A stretch of 37,175 nt of DNA from a virus, in IMG/VR virus record IMGVR_UViG_3300045972_000055, positions 1 through 37,175 of that record; one strand, given 5' to 3'. The translations under genes were made by a program, and so were the position numbers. Position 1 is the stretch's first letter, and every line of letters begins with the position of its first letter. Under the pieces are notes generated by a model, which saw nothing but the letters and a program-made list of their open reading frames with translations, did no database searches and was not told the origin of the DNA. Positions 7,015 through 14,044 of the stretch are shown here, one piece after another.

Positions 7015-7292
7015 GCGAGGGAGAAATTCAAAAATTGATTTTGGATTGGTTGAAATTGCGTAATATTTTTCATTGGAGAAACAACACGGGGCGGAGAGGG
7101 AAGGTGAGTTATGGGTGTAAAGGGTCGCCCGATATTATTTGTTTACATCAAGGGCGTTTTGTCGGGATTGAGGTGAAGGGCGAGAAAGGTGAGTTGAGCA
7201 AGGAACAATGTGATTTTAGGTGTAGAATAGAAAAAGCGGGCGGGATTTATATTATGGCGAGGGATTTGGTTGATATTGTGGATTTTTTTTAA
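7011..7292 (+). CDS. VRR-NUC domain nuclease
   Basis: 93 residues, the usual size of stand-alone phage VRR-NUC proteins. The core is visible: an N-terminal helix with Glu5 and Gln7, GSPD (38-41), then GIEVKGEKGELS (52-63) with catalytic E54-x-K56, and Gln66. These are structure-selective nucleases of the PD-(D/E)XK superfamily, related to the Fan1 nuclease domain and known from phage replication modules. It probably processes branched DNA during replication or before packaging. It is translationally coupled to the upstream gene. Confidence 0.92.
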   Translation: MSEGEIQKLILDWLKLRNIFHWRNNTGRRGKVSYGCKGSPDIICLHQGRFVGIEVKGEKGELSKEQCDFRCRIEKAGGIYIMARDLVDIVDFF

Positions 7293-7356
7293 TATTTGCG
7301 AGGGGGAGTGATTTTTGGGTATCCTATCTTTTTATCCAAACCTCCTCGTAAGTATT
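7291..7356 (+). other. Intergenic hairpin upstream of the 7371 gene
   Basis: Bases 7291-7303 pair with 7344-7356 over 13 bp, including two G-U wobbles. The inside can pair further (TTTGGGTAT with ATCCAAA). There is no T-run after it, so it is not a typical terminator. It ends 14 nt before a start codon that lacks a Shine-Dalgarno, like several other hairpins in this genome. Confidence 0.55.
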
Positions 7357-7370
7357 AAACTATAAACAAA

Positions 7371-7610
7371 ATGGCAAAAAAACAAAATGCGCCAGTAGTT
7401 GCAACAAAAAAAGTGGGCGAGTATTTCGAATTGAACAAAGACGAGTTCAGGATTTTAGCACACGTTAATCTTGCAAAGAGTGAAGATGTGAGAGTTTCGA
7501 TTGGGAGGCAAGGCGACAGGGTTGCGAGTTTTCAGTTTCAGGATAGTAAACCCGAAGTTTTGCGAGCGATTGGGGAACTTTTAATTGAAGCAAGTAAATT
7601 GGCAAAATAA
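7371..7610 (+). CDS. Small hypothetical protein, beta-rich then helical
   Basis: 79 residues: a basic N-terminus, three predicted strands (FRILAHV, VRVSIGRQ, VASFQF) and a C-terminal helix. The size and strand-strand-strand-helix order recall small nucleic-acid-binding folds, but I cannot match it to a family. Start context is acaaaATG. Confidence 0.7.
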   Translation: MAKKQNAPVVATKKVGEYFELNKDEFRILAHVNLAKSEDVRVSIGRQGDRVASFQFQDSKPEVLRAIGELLIEASKLAK

Positions 7611-7611
7611 T

Positions 7612-7977
7612 ATGCAACAAAAATTACAATTTGTATTTGAGGAAACTTTGGAATTGCAGGATAAGCGTGGTGTTTTGGCGGAAATGTATAAGGATGCGTT
7701 GGAAAATTCAAAAGATTATATTGAATTGGGTGACCAGATTAAAGCGTTGAGGGAAAAAAGAAAAGTGATTGAAGTTCAAACGATGGAAAAAATGGGAGGA
7801 ACGATTGATGATTTGAAAATGGTGAAGGAAAAAATTGAAATGGACAAGGACACGATGAGTGCGTTTGTTTATGGAATGATTTTGGAGGGAGAAAAATTGG
7901 AAGAGATTATTGTAAAGGATGGATTTGATAATGAGTATACCCCGCAAATTAAAGTAAACTTTAAGAAAAAGAAATGA
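7612..7977 (+). CDS. Coiled-coil hypothetical protein
   Basis: 121 residues; start at 7612 in the taatATG context one base after the previous stop. Residues about 10-80 form a long charged helix consistent with a coiled coil (GDQIKALREKRKVIEVQTME). No catalytic motif. The next gene overlaps its stop. Confidence 0.7.
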   Translation: MQQKLQFVFEETLELQDKRGVLAEMYKDALENSKDYIELGDQIKALREKRKVIEVQTMEKMGGTIDDLKMVKEKIEMDKDTMSAFVYGMILEGEKLEEIIVKDGFDNEYTPQIKVNFKKKK

Positions 7978-8183
7978 TAACAGTTAGTATTTCGATAAAT
8001 GGAGAACCGTTGTTCACAAGAACAGCGGTTAATACGGGAAAGAAAAAAGAGGTGAAGCGTTGGGGGTGTTCAAAAATGGAAACGATTTATAAACTTGATG
8101 ATGGGAGCGAGGTATTACACGCTAGAAATTCGGGGGCGGTTCGATTGGCGATTAAAATTTTGAAAACGATAAAAGAACAATGA
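7974..8183 (+). CDS. Small hypothetical protein
   Basis: 69 residues in a tightly overlapping gene string (4 bp with both neighbours). Strand-rich first half, helical basic end. It resembles small phage proteins that sit beside ParB-like genes only by position. Function unknown. Confidence 0.68.
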   Translation: MITVSISINGEPLFTRTAVNTGKKKEVKRWGCSKMETIYKLDDGSEVLHARNSGAVRLAIKILKTIKEQ

Positions 8184-8815
8184 GCGAAAAACGACAAAAT
8201 ATCGAAATCGGATTATTGAAATTGTGGGATAAAAACCCCCGAAAAATTTTGAGGCGTGAGTTGGACAAATTAAAGAAAAGTATTTTTGATGATGGTGATT
8301 TTTTGGATGCAAGACCTCTTTTAGTGAACGTGGTGAATAATGAATTTATCGTATATGCGGGAAATCAAAGATTAAAGGCGTGTACTGAATTGGGATGGAA
8401 AACTGTGCCGTGCTTTGTGGATATTGATTTAGATGATGAAACAATGAGAAAGCGGGCGATTAGGGATAATGTGAATTATGGTGTTTTTGATATTGATTTG
8501 ATACGAGATTTGGAATTTGAAAAGCCCTTTTTGGAGCAGATGAATATCAAGGTTGCGGAAATCAGTTTTGAAGTACCTGCGGAGGTGGAGTTTACACGTG
8601 AGGTGATGGAGGCGAATAATTATATTATTTTGCTTTTTGATAATGAAATGGATTGGTTGAGTGCGGAGAGTATGTTTGAACTTTCGCAAGCGCAAGCGTT
8701 GGATAGTCGGGAAGATTATCAACGGGCGGGAATTGGTCGTGTCGTGGACGGTAAAAAATTATTAGAGTTATTGATTGAAAAAAAATATGAAGATAATAGT
8801 GCCGACATATCGTAG
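8180..8815 (+). CDS. ParB-like (ParB/Srx-fold) protein
   Basis: 211 residues. The first about 80 residues carry the ParB/sulfiredoxin-fold pattern: LKLWDKNPRK (13-22, the N-P-R motif), then RPLLVN, IVYAGNQRLKAC (57-68, the G-N-Q-R motif), and WKTVPCFV (73-80). In phages this domain often occurs with DNA methylases or other DNA modification genes. The rest (about 110-211) is unrecognised. There is no partner ParA and no partition site was seen, so plasmid partition is unlikely. It overlaps the following glycosyltransferase gene by 29 bp, implying a shared function. Confidence 0.88.
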   Translation: MSEKRQNIEIGLLKLWDKNPRKILRRELDKLKKSIFDDGDFLDARPLLVNVVNNEFIVYAGNQRLKACTELGWKTVPCFVDIDLDDETMRKRAIRDNVNYGVFDIDLIRDLEFEKPFLEQMNIKVAEISFEVPAEVEFTREVMEANNYIILLFDNEMDWLSAESMFELSQAQALDSREDYQRAGIGRVVDGKKLLELLIEKKYEDNSADIS

Positions 8816-9500
8816 AGCGAACAATTGCCAAACTGCGAAATATTTAAGTAGTGCGATTTTATTGGTGAATGAGAGCGAGGTGGAGGAATACCGCAAGAAT
8901 TACCCGAATGAGATTTTGCCGATGCCAGACCGATACGGCGGGAATATGGCGAGAGTGAGGAATTATATTTTGAATAACGTGAATGATGATTTGGTGATGA
9001 TGGATGATGATATAAAATATATCGGTTATTTTGAAAACTCGTGCGTTTATAAAATGAAAGAGGCGGAAGTATTGGAGAGGTTTAAGAATTTTTTTGAGAT
9101 GGCGAATGATGCGAGAACCCCGCTTTGGGGAATAAATGTGGTGAATAGTCGCAAGGCATATCGGGAATATTCGCCGTTGTCGTTGAGTTCGGTGGTGCTT
9201 GGACCGTGTATGGGAATTACAAAAGGATGTTTGGTACGGTTTGATGAGGATTTAGGTTTGAAGGAGGATTATGATTTTTCATTGCAGATTTTAAATAAGT
9301 ATCGGAAAATTTTAAGATTTAATAAATATCATTATTTATGCGGTCACATTAAAGTTAAGGGAGGATGTGCCAGTTATCGAACACGTGACATCGAGGCGGA
9401 GCAAATGAAAAGGTTTGTGAGAAAGTGGGGAAACTCGATTGTGAGGTTTGAGAAAGGTGACATAAATCCCGTGGTTAGTGTGCCAATAAGGGGAATATGA
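8787..9500 (+). CDS. GT-A-like glycosyltransferase, TAGT-like
   Basis: 237 residues. MKIIVPTYRR at the start gives the first strand of a GT-A Rossmann-like fold. DRYGGNMARVRNYIL (48-62) and LVMMDDDIKYIG (69-80) follow, the latter holding the Asp-Asp-Asp (73-75) that stands for the DxD metal/nucleotide-sugar motif. LGLKEDYDFSLQI further on fits an acceptor/catalytic segment. The arrangement resembles TET-associated glycosyltransferases (TAGT) of phages, which glycosylate modified bases. No TET/JBP dioxygenase or methylase is visible in this genome, so the acceptor is unknown. ATG 8787 is chosen for its aaatATG context. Confidence 0.78.
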   Translation: MKIIVPTYRRANNCQTAKYLSSAILLVNESEVEEYRKNYPNEILPMPDRYGGNMARVRNYILNNVNDDLVMMDDDIKYIGYFENSCVYKMKEAEVLERFKNFFEMANDARTPLWGINVVNSRKAYREYSPLSLSSVVLGPCMGITKGCLVRFDEDLGLKEDYDFSLQILNKYRKILRFNKYHYLCGHIKVKGGCASYRTRDIEAEQMKRFVRKWGNSIVRFEKGDINPVVSVPIRGI

Positions 9501-9766
9501 AAAAATGCAAACACGAGTATTATGTGCAAAATCAAATGGGAATGGCGGAATGTGCTGATTGTGGATTATTGGCGACCACGATTAAGGAGATGGCGAAAGA
9601 AAATGCGCCGTATGCGTTACCGAGTGTTCGGATAAGGGCGATACACGAAAAGAGGCGGGAAATGGCAGAGAGGGGAGAATTGGATGAAATAGATATGCTT
9701 TTTGGGAAGTGTTCGGTGCTAGAAAAATCAATAATACAATATCACGATGAAGAATATGAAAAATAA
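9497..9766 (+). CDS. Small protein with N-terminal zinc knuckle
   Basis: 89 residues. Cys4/His6 and Cys19/Cys22 suggest a small zinc finger; the remainder is helical and acidic. It overlaps the glycosyltransferase gene by 4 bp. Role unknown; it could be a partner of the modification genes or a simple DNA-binding protein. Confidence 0.7.
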   Translation: MKKCKHEYYVQNQMGMAECADCGLLATTIKEMAKENAPYALPSVRIRAIHEKRREMAERGELDEIDMLFGKCSVLEKSIIQYHDEEYEK

Positions 9767-9998
9767 CTATGAGGTTATAAAATTTGAGCGGATAATTTCA
9801 GGAGAGGAATGGTTTGGTGCGAAGGTGTATGTTGAGGAATTTAAGGATTATTTATGTTTTATGTTTCGAACGGATGAAATACGAGAGGAAAATATAAATA
9901 ATAAGACAGAGTTAAACCAAAATGTCAACAATGCAATTAAAAACCGAAGGAGAGGGAAACGAGGAATTAATGAAGTCGGAGCGGAAGATTTTGAATAG
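9756..9998 (+). CDS. Hypothetical protein with basic C-terminus
   Basis: 80 residues from ATG 9756 (agaatATG); ATG 9747 is an alternative. The N-terminal half is strand-rich and acidic. The last 25 residues include Lys-Asn-Arg-Arg-Arg-Gly-Lys-Arg and overlap the next gene by 77 bp in another frame. One of the two starts may therefore be mis-assigned: the downstream gene could begin at 9970 instead. Confidence 0.5.
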   Translation: MKNNYEVIKFERIISGEEWFGAKVYVEEFKDYLCFMFRTDEIREENINNKTELNQNVNNAIKNRRRGKRGINEVGAEDFE

Positions 9999-10347
9999 CC
10001 TACCCGCTTTTACGGAAAGCGTTGGAAGTTCGGCAACCTTGACTTATGAGGATTTGCGAAGGGCGAAGGAGGCGTTGGAAGAGAGCAGAAATGAACCGCA
10101 GTTAATCGAGGTGATGTTATGGGGTACGGTTGGCGAGGCGGTGAGATTTAAAGATTGTCGGAATGGGATAAATATGGGTTTATGGTCAAGGGCGATTTTG
10201 CGTGAGCGTGTTTGTTGGTTGAAAGAAAAACAGGTGGGATTGAGAATGAGCGATGATACAATTTACCTTATAACAGAAGGAGATAAGGAGATGATAAAAA
10301 TAAGTGGAGAATTATTTAAAATAACGTATGGGGATTTAAAAAAATGA
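9922..10347 (+). CDS. Hypothetical protein upstream of terminase
   Basis: 141 residues from ATG 9922 (accaaaATG), or 125 from ATG 9970, which has GAGG about 5 nt upstream. No known domain: a helical first half with Thr-Tyr-Glu-Asp-Leu-Arg-Arg-Ala, then strands ending in a helix. It overlaps the small terminase gene by 4 bp. Confidence 0.65.
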   Translation: MSTMQLKTEGEGNEELMKSERKILNSLPAFTESVGSSATLTYEDLRRAKEALEESRNEPQLIEVMLWGTVGEAVRFKDCRNGINMGLWSRAILRERVCWLKEKQVGLRMSDDTIYLITEGDKEMIKISGELFKITYGDLKK

Positions 10348-10832
10348 GCGAAAAAATGCCACAAGTTATCGAAAAACGATTAAAACCAGTGGGGATAAAA
10401 AGCAACGGGCGACCTTGGTTTTCGGGTAGAGATGAGGGTGAAGTACTTGCGAAACTGGAAACAGTGTGGACGATAGGCGGAACGGATAAAGAAGCGTGTT
10501 GTTATGCGAATATTAGTGAAGATGCGTTGTATAGATATTTGAAAAAAAATAAAGACTTACGCAAGGGAAAAGAGCAGTTGAAAGAGAACCCGAAATTAAA
10601 GGCAAGAACCACCATATACTCGAATATGCACGATGCGAAAACTGCACAATGGTTTCTCGAAAGAAAAGCGAGTGATGAGTTTGGAAATAAAACAGAGGTT
10701 AAAATTGTCGAGGATAGTGAAGTTGTGCGATTGCGTAAAGATATGAAGTCATTATTGAGAAATACAAAAAATGCTGGAAAAGCGAAAAATGACAGCGGAG
10801 GAAAAGCGGGTGTGCCTGTATCTGTTGAGTAA
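10344..10832 (+). CDS. terS: Terminase small subunit
   Basis: 162 residues. A helix-turn-helix lies at about 46-66 (TDKEACCYANISEDALYRYL), preceded by a Gly-rich start and followed by a long helix with the typical Ala-Lys-Thr-Ala-Gln-Trp-Phe-Leu-Glu-Arg segment, which marks many small terminases of this type. It should bind the packaging site and feed DNA to the large subunit. Its last 62 bases overlap the large terminase gene, tying translation of the two together. The C-terminal Lys/Gly/Ser-rich tail is probably flexible. Confidence 0.85.
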   Translation: MSEKMPQVIEKRLKPVGIKSNGRPWFSGRDEGEVLAKLETVWTIGGTDKEACCYANISEDALYRYLKKNKDLRKGKEQLKENPKLKARTTIYSNMHDAKTAQWFLERKASDEFGNKTEVKIVEDSEVVRLRKDMKSLLRNTKNAGKAKNDSGGKAGVPVSVE

Positions 10833-12195
10833 CTTTTTTATTGAGGGGGTGCGAGCGGATTTGGTTGCGACAGAAGGGCAGATTATAATATTTTGGGCGA
10901 TTGTATTTCGTGTGCATAACCGTATTCATATTGAAACGTGTACGCAGTACGGGAAATCGCTTTTTATTGCGTTGGGGTGCATTATTGTATCTTGTATTGA
11001 TGAGAAAGTTGTGTGTGTGCTTGCTCCATCAGGAGAAAAAGCAAAGATTATAATGCGATATTATTTCGAACATCTTGGAGATAATAAATTGTTTGAGGAT
11101 TTGTTGGATGCAAATACTAAACTGGAACGGTTGAGGCAAGAGGAAAGTAAGGACAGGATAATGTTGCGAAATCGTGGAGGAATGTTTTGTTTATCATTAA
11201 ATCAAAGGAATTTTGGGAAGAGTGTTGAAAGTGCGATGGGTGCGGGAAGTGAGATTGTGATTGGCGATGAGTTCGGGTTGGTGTCGGATGATACGGAAGC
11301 GACTGTGTATCGTATGATTGCGGGAAAAGGAAAAGAGGCGTGTTATATTAAAGTTGGAAATACATTTTATTCTGAACAACCATATTCACATTTTTACGAA
11401 AGTTCGAATAACCCGAAGTATTTAAAAATTCATATTGATTATAAACAGGCGTTGGCGGAAGGGAGATATACGGAAGAATTTGTTGAAGAGGCGAGAAAGA
11501 AACCTATGTTTGATGAATTGTATGCGTGTATATTTCCGAAAACTGGTGGCGAAGATAAAGAAGGGTATAAGCGATTATTTCCCGATGCGTTGCTTGATAA
11601 GGCATTTATTAAGGAAATACCCGAAGAGAAATTGGGAGTGAGGCGATTGGGAACGGATGTGGGAGAGGGAAATGATGGAAGCGTTCACACGATACGATAT
11701 GATAATGTGATGTTCAGGAAAAACAAAAACGGAATAAAAGATATAATGCAACAAGTTCCGATAATCGAAAAGTGTGAAGCGGATGAAGTTTACGTTGACC
11801 ATACGGGGGTTGGTTCGGGGGTAACGTACCGATGCCTTGAATTGGGAATGAACGTGAGAGGTATAATGTGGGGTAGTAGTTCGGGGGGTGAGCTTGCTTT
11901 GGACACGGGAACGAAAAAGAAAAGTACCAGAATAATGCGTTTTGCTAACCTTAAAGCGGAAAACTATTGGAAGTTTATGACTTGGATATTGGAGGGGGGG
12001 CGAATAGTCGAAGATAAAGATGGAGATTTTAGACATCAGTTGCGACAAATTAAATATAAGATTAATTCGGGGGGGCGTGTACAAATTGAACCAAAGGAGC
12101 GAATGAAGGCGAGAGGTCACGGGTCACCCGATACGGCGGATAGCGGTGCGCTTACTTTCAATAAAATCATTAAACCTAAAATGTCGTTTTTATGA
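10771..12195 (+). CDS. terL: Terminase large subunit (ATPase-nuclease)
   Basis: 474 residues. The ATPase half has a deviant Walker A TCTQYGKS (56-63) and Walker B EIVIGDEF (161-168, D166-E167). The C-terminal RNase H-fold nuclease has Asp296 (RLGTDVGEG), Asp343 (VYVDHTGVGSG) and Asp454/457 (GSPDTADSGALTF). This motor pumps DNA into the prohead and cuts it. Which packaging strategy it uses cannot be decided here; the circular assembly fits headful or cohesive-end phages. It is followed by a zinc-ribbon gene overlapping by 4 bp. Confidence 0.95.
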   Translation: MLEKRKMTAEEKRVCLYLLSNFFIEGVRADLVATEGQIIIFWAIVFRVHNRIHIETCTQYGKSLFIALGCIIVSCIDEKVVCVLAPSGEKAKIIMRYYFEHLGDNKLFEDLLDANTKLERLRQEESKDRIMLRNRGGMFCLSLNQRNFGKSVESAMGAGSEIVIGDEFGLVSDDTEATVYRMIAGKGKEACYIKVGNTFYSEQPYSHFYESSNNPKYLKIHIDYKQALAEGRYTEEFVEEARKKPMFDELYACIFPKTGGEDKEGYKRLFPDALLDKAFIKEIPEEKLGVRRLGTDVGEGNDGSVHTIRYDNVMFRKNKNGIKDIMQQVPIIEKCEADEVYVDHTGVGSGVTYRCLELGMNVRGIMWGSSSGGELALDTGTKKKSTRIMRFANLKAENYWKFMTWILEGGRIVEDKDGDFRHQLRQIKYKINSGGRVQIEPKERMKARGHGSPDTADSGALTFNKIIKPKMSFL

Positions 12196-12380
12196 AACAT
12201 ATTGGATATTGCCCGCATTGCGGAGCGAAATTGGTTGAGGCGAGTGTTTTGGGGATGTATGATGATTTTACGATTGTTTGTTTTGGTTGTAAGCGTAAAG
12301 TTCCGATTTATTTATTGAAGTGGAAAAATGTTGGTGAGATATCCACAGTTATCAACAAGTTATCCACAGTTATCGAATGA
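12192..12380 (+). CDS. Zinc-ribbon protein whose 3-prime end encodes the DnaA-box array
   Basis: 62 residues. Cys7/Cys10 and Cys30/Cys33 form a zinc ribbon (YCPHCG ... CFGCKR). The tail ISTVINKLSTVIE is an imperfect duplication produced by the tandem DnaA-box-like DNA repeats at 12339-12378, so this part of the protein seems shaped by the DNA signal. Overlaps terL by 4 bp. Function unknown. Confidence 0.75.
   Translation: MKHIGYCPHCGAKLVEASVLGMYDDFTIVCFGCKRKVPIYLLKWKNVGEISTVINKLSTVIE
12339..12378 (+). other. Four helically phased DnaA-box-like repeats (candidate origin)
   Basis: Same-strand repeats start at 12339 (ATATCCACA), 12349 (TTATCAACA), 12360 (TTATCCACA, perfect consensus) and 12370 (TTATCGAAT). 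Start-to-start distances are 10, 11 and 10 bp, about one helical turn each, so all sites face the same side of DNA. An AT-rich stretch follows directly (12381-12475). Confidence 0.6.
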
Positions 12381-12499
12381 GTAAGAAATATTGCTATATA
12401 AATATTTTGGGTTTTCACTTATCATTGAATTTTGTAAGTTTCTTTTTTCCGTTTATTGAAAGAAAAAAATGTGGGTGGTGCAAACGATGGCATAGATAA
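12377..12499 (+). CDS. Possible 40-residue membrane protein with CxxC tail
   Basis: It starts with ATGA overlap on the zinc-ribbon gene, the coupling used throughout this genome, and ends at TAA 12497-12499. One hydrophobic segment (about 8-27, rich in Phe and Leu) is followed by a basic tail with CGWCKRWHR, giving a CxxC motif. A real small membrane protein is plausible. It could equally be a chance frame through the AT-rich part of a candidate origin. Confidence 0.4.
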   Translation: MSKKYCYINILGFHLSLNFVSFFFPFIERKKCGWCKRWHR

Positions 12500-12518
12500 G
12501 CGATTATATGAAGGGGCA

Positions 12519-12547
12519 TTGACAAATACGAATTTCCGTGCTAGACT
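12519..12547 (+). promoter_or_regulatory. Sigma-70-like promoter of the short RNA / late leader
   Basis: -35 TTGACA (12519-12524, perfect consensus), 17-bp spacer, -10 TAGACT (12542-12547). Start expected at G12554. No other promoter was found between here and the head genes, so read-through from this site may also feed the late operon. Confidence 0.7.
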
Positions 12548-12553
12548 GGATTT

Positions 12554-12669
12554 GCGATGAAGTAATGCCATCTTTAAATCAGCGAAACCCCACGGGGTTC
12601 AATGATAAGGGCGTTTTGCCCACGACAGCGATAATCTCACGAGGTTATTGATGTTGTGGGCATTTTTTT
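12554..12669 (+). ncRNA. Candidate structured non-coding RNA or terminator-controlled leader
   Basis: Expected transcript of about 116 nt bounded by promoter 12519 and the terminator ending at 12669, without an ORF. Predicted elements are a GATG/CATC hairpin (12556-12559/12569-12572), an AACCC-CACG-loop-GGGTT hairpin (near 12586-12599), and GGGC/GCCC (12609-12612/12618-12621), which uses the same GCCC as the terminator left arm. The last two structures exclude each other, a layout seen in attenuators and riboswitch expression platforms. I cannot match it to a known RNA family. It may be an independent small RNA, or an attenuator for the portal operon. Confidence 0.55.
12618..12669 (+). terminator. 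Strong intrinsic terminator before the portal gene
   Basis: 12618-12627 pairs with 12652-12661 (10 bp, one G-U), and 12629-12636 with 12643-12650 (8 bp, two G-U), around a 6-nt loop, followed by seven Ts (12663-12669). Confidence 0.85.
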
Positions 12670-12692
12670 ATACAAAAATTTTTATATACGAT

Positions 12693-14021
12693 ATGAACAT
12701 ATTTACTAAAATATTCAACGGCGCAAAGGAGAAAGGATTGGGGTTTGTGCCTAGCGTATCGGGATTGATTGGAAGGTTTCAAGGGTTGGGATTAAAAAAC
12801 GAAAAAGACATTGATAAATATAAAGGTTGGGTGATGCGTTGCGTTCAGATGAAAGCGGATGAAGTGGCGAGTACTCAATTACGTTTATACAAAAAAGATG
12901 CGAACGGAAAGAAAACGGAAGTTACTGAACACGCATTATTGGATTTGATTTATCACCCGAACAGCGAAATATCGTACATTGAAATGATGGAGGGTATCGC
13001 TGCGTTTTGCGATTTGAATGGCGATATGTTTTGGTATAAAGCGAAAAGCGGAAATACCACGAAAGAATTATGGCCATTAAGACCCGATTGGATGAAAGTT
13101 GTGCCATCAAAAACCCCCGACAGATTGATTGAGGGTTATATTTATTTTAAAGATGGATTGAGCGACCAACCAGTGCCAATGGAAGTCGAAGAGGTGATTA
13201 TGTTTAGGAATTTCAACCCGAAATTTTATGATAAACAATTACCATATCGTGGAGTTTCAACGGTGAGCGCAACGAGGATAATGTTGGATGAGGATGAAGT
13301 GTTGCGTGAATGGAATAAAAATTTTATCAAGAATGGTGCTGCGTTTGATGGTGTGTTGGAATATGATGGTGTTTTGAGTGAAGAGGAAACAGCGAGATTT
13401 AAAATGGCGTGGAAGAACTCACAGAGCGGTAAGGAGCAAGCGGGAAATATCCCGTTCTTGCAAGGAGGAATGAGATGGAAACCAAACGGACTATCACAGC
13501 GTGATATGGCGTACATTGAACAAAAGAAAATGAACCGTGATGATGTGTTTGGATTGTTTGGAGTTCCGAAAGGATTGATTGCGAGTGATGATGTGAACCT
13601 TGCTAATGCGAAGATGGCGTTATGGGTGTTCACACGTTTCACGGTGCGACCAATGTTGAAAAGAATTGAGAGCGTTTTGAATAATGCGTTGGCGGTTGAA
13701 TATAAAGGATTATTTTTTGAGTTCGATAATCCAGTACCAGCAGATAGGGCGCAGGAAATCACAGAGTTCACGGCATCTTGCAATAAATGGATGACAGTGA
13801 ATGAAATTCGTGAGATTGAAGGGTTGAAACCCTTGGAAGGATTTGATGAGATTAAAGCACCTGTACAGATTGGAGCACCTGCAAGTGAAGCGGATAATGC
13901 GGATGATGAAAATGCGGATAATCAAGATGATGCGAAAGATACGAAAGATGAGAAAAAGGGATGTGGTCACAACCACGGTAAAAAAAAAACTCAAATGTCG
14001 AATTATCCGAACGGGAGATAA
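12693..14021 (+). CDS. Portal protein (HK97 type), zero-frame product
   Basis: 442 residues with the HK97-family portal pattern: WVMRCVQMKADEVASTQLRLYKK near the start, LLDLIYHPN, LNGDMFWYK, the MFRNFNP segment, then DVFGLFGVPKGLIASDD and an aspartate-rich tail. It forms the dodecameric ring through which DNA enters. Start 12693 (gatATG) lies 24 nt after the terminator T-run; a longer frame from 12648 would start inside the terminator stem. Near the end, ten As (13980-13989) create a likely -1 frameshift site that would fuse it to the MuF protein. Without the shift the protein ends ten codons later. Confidence 0.93.
   Translation: MNIFTKIFNGAKEKGLGFVPSVSGLIGRFQGLGLKNEKDIDKYKGWVMRCVQMKADEVASTQLRLYKKDANGKKTEVTEHALLDLIYHPNSEISYIEMMEGIAAFCDLNGDMFWYKAKSGNTTKELWPLRPDWMKVVPSKTPDRLIEGYIYFKDGLSDQPVPMEVEEVIMFRNFNPKFYDKQLPYRGVSTVSATRIMLDEDEVLREWNKNFIKNGAAFDGVLEYDGVLSEEETARFKMAWKNSQSGKEQAGNIPFLQGGMRWKPNGLSQRDMAYIEQKKMNRDDVFGLFGVPKGLIASDDVNLANAKMALWVFTRFTVRPMLKRIESVLNNALAVEYKGLFFEFDNPVPADRAQEITEFTASCNKWMTVNEIREIEGLKPLEGFDEIKAPVQIGAPASEADNADDENADNQDDAKDTKDEKKGCGHNHGKKKTQMSNYPNGR
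13980..13989 (+). promoter_or_regulatory. Candidate -1 frameshift site joining portal and MuF frames
   Basis: Ten consecutive As. In the portal frame they read AAA AAA AAA ACT, giving the slippery heptamer A-AAA-AAA at 13982-13988. After a -1 slip the frame continues AAC TCA AAT without a stop through the MuF gene to 14773. The predicted fusion is 693 residues (432 + 261). Confidence 0.6.
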
Positions 14022-14044
14022 GAGGTGAGGATGCGTGGGAGAAA

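Larger units (their letters stand above)
12381..12692. other. Non-coding interval between terminase and portal operons
   Basis: Apart from the short frame ending at 12499, these 312 bases hold no gene. The first about 95 bases are very AT-rich and could melt easily. A promoter lies at 12519-12547, and a structured transcript and an intrinsic terminator fill 12554-12669. The portal start follows at 12693 after a T/A-rich leader. Confidence 0.75.

Noticed and set aside
8180-8815. ParB-like gene as evidence for a phage-plasmid partition system
   Set aside because: No ParA ATPase and no recognised centromere-like repeats; only the N-terminal ParB/Srx fold is present, as in phage modification-associated proteins.
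12648-12692. Longer portal N-terminus starting at 12648
   Set aside because: Would begin inside the terminator stem and add a Phe/Ile-rich stretch that portals do not have.
13843-14028. Plus-strand 61-codon Met/Arg/Lys-rich frame
   Set aside because: Out-of-frame reading of the aspartate-rich portal tail; repetitive Met-Arg-Lys composition.
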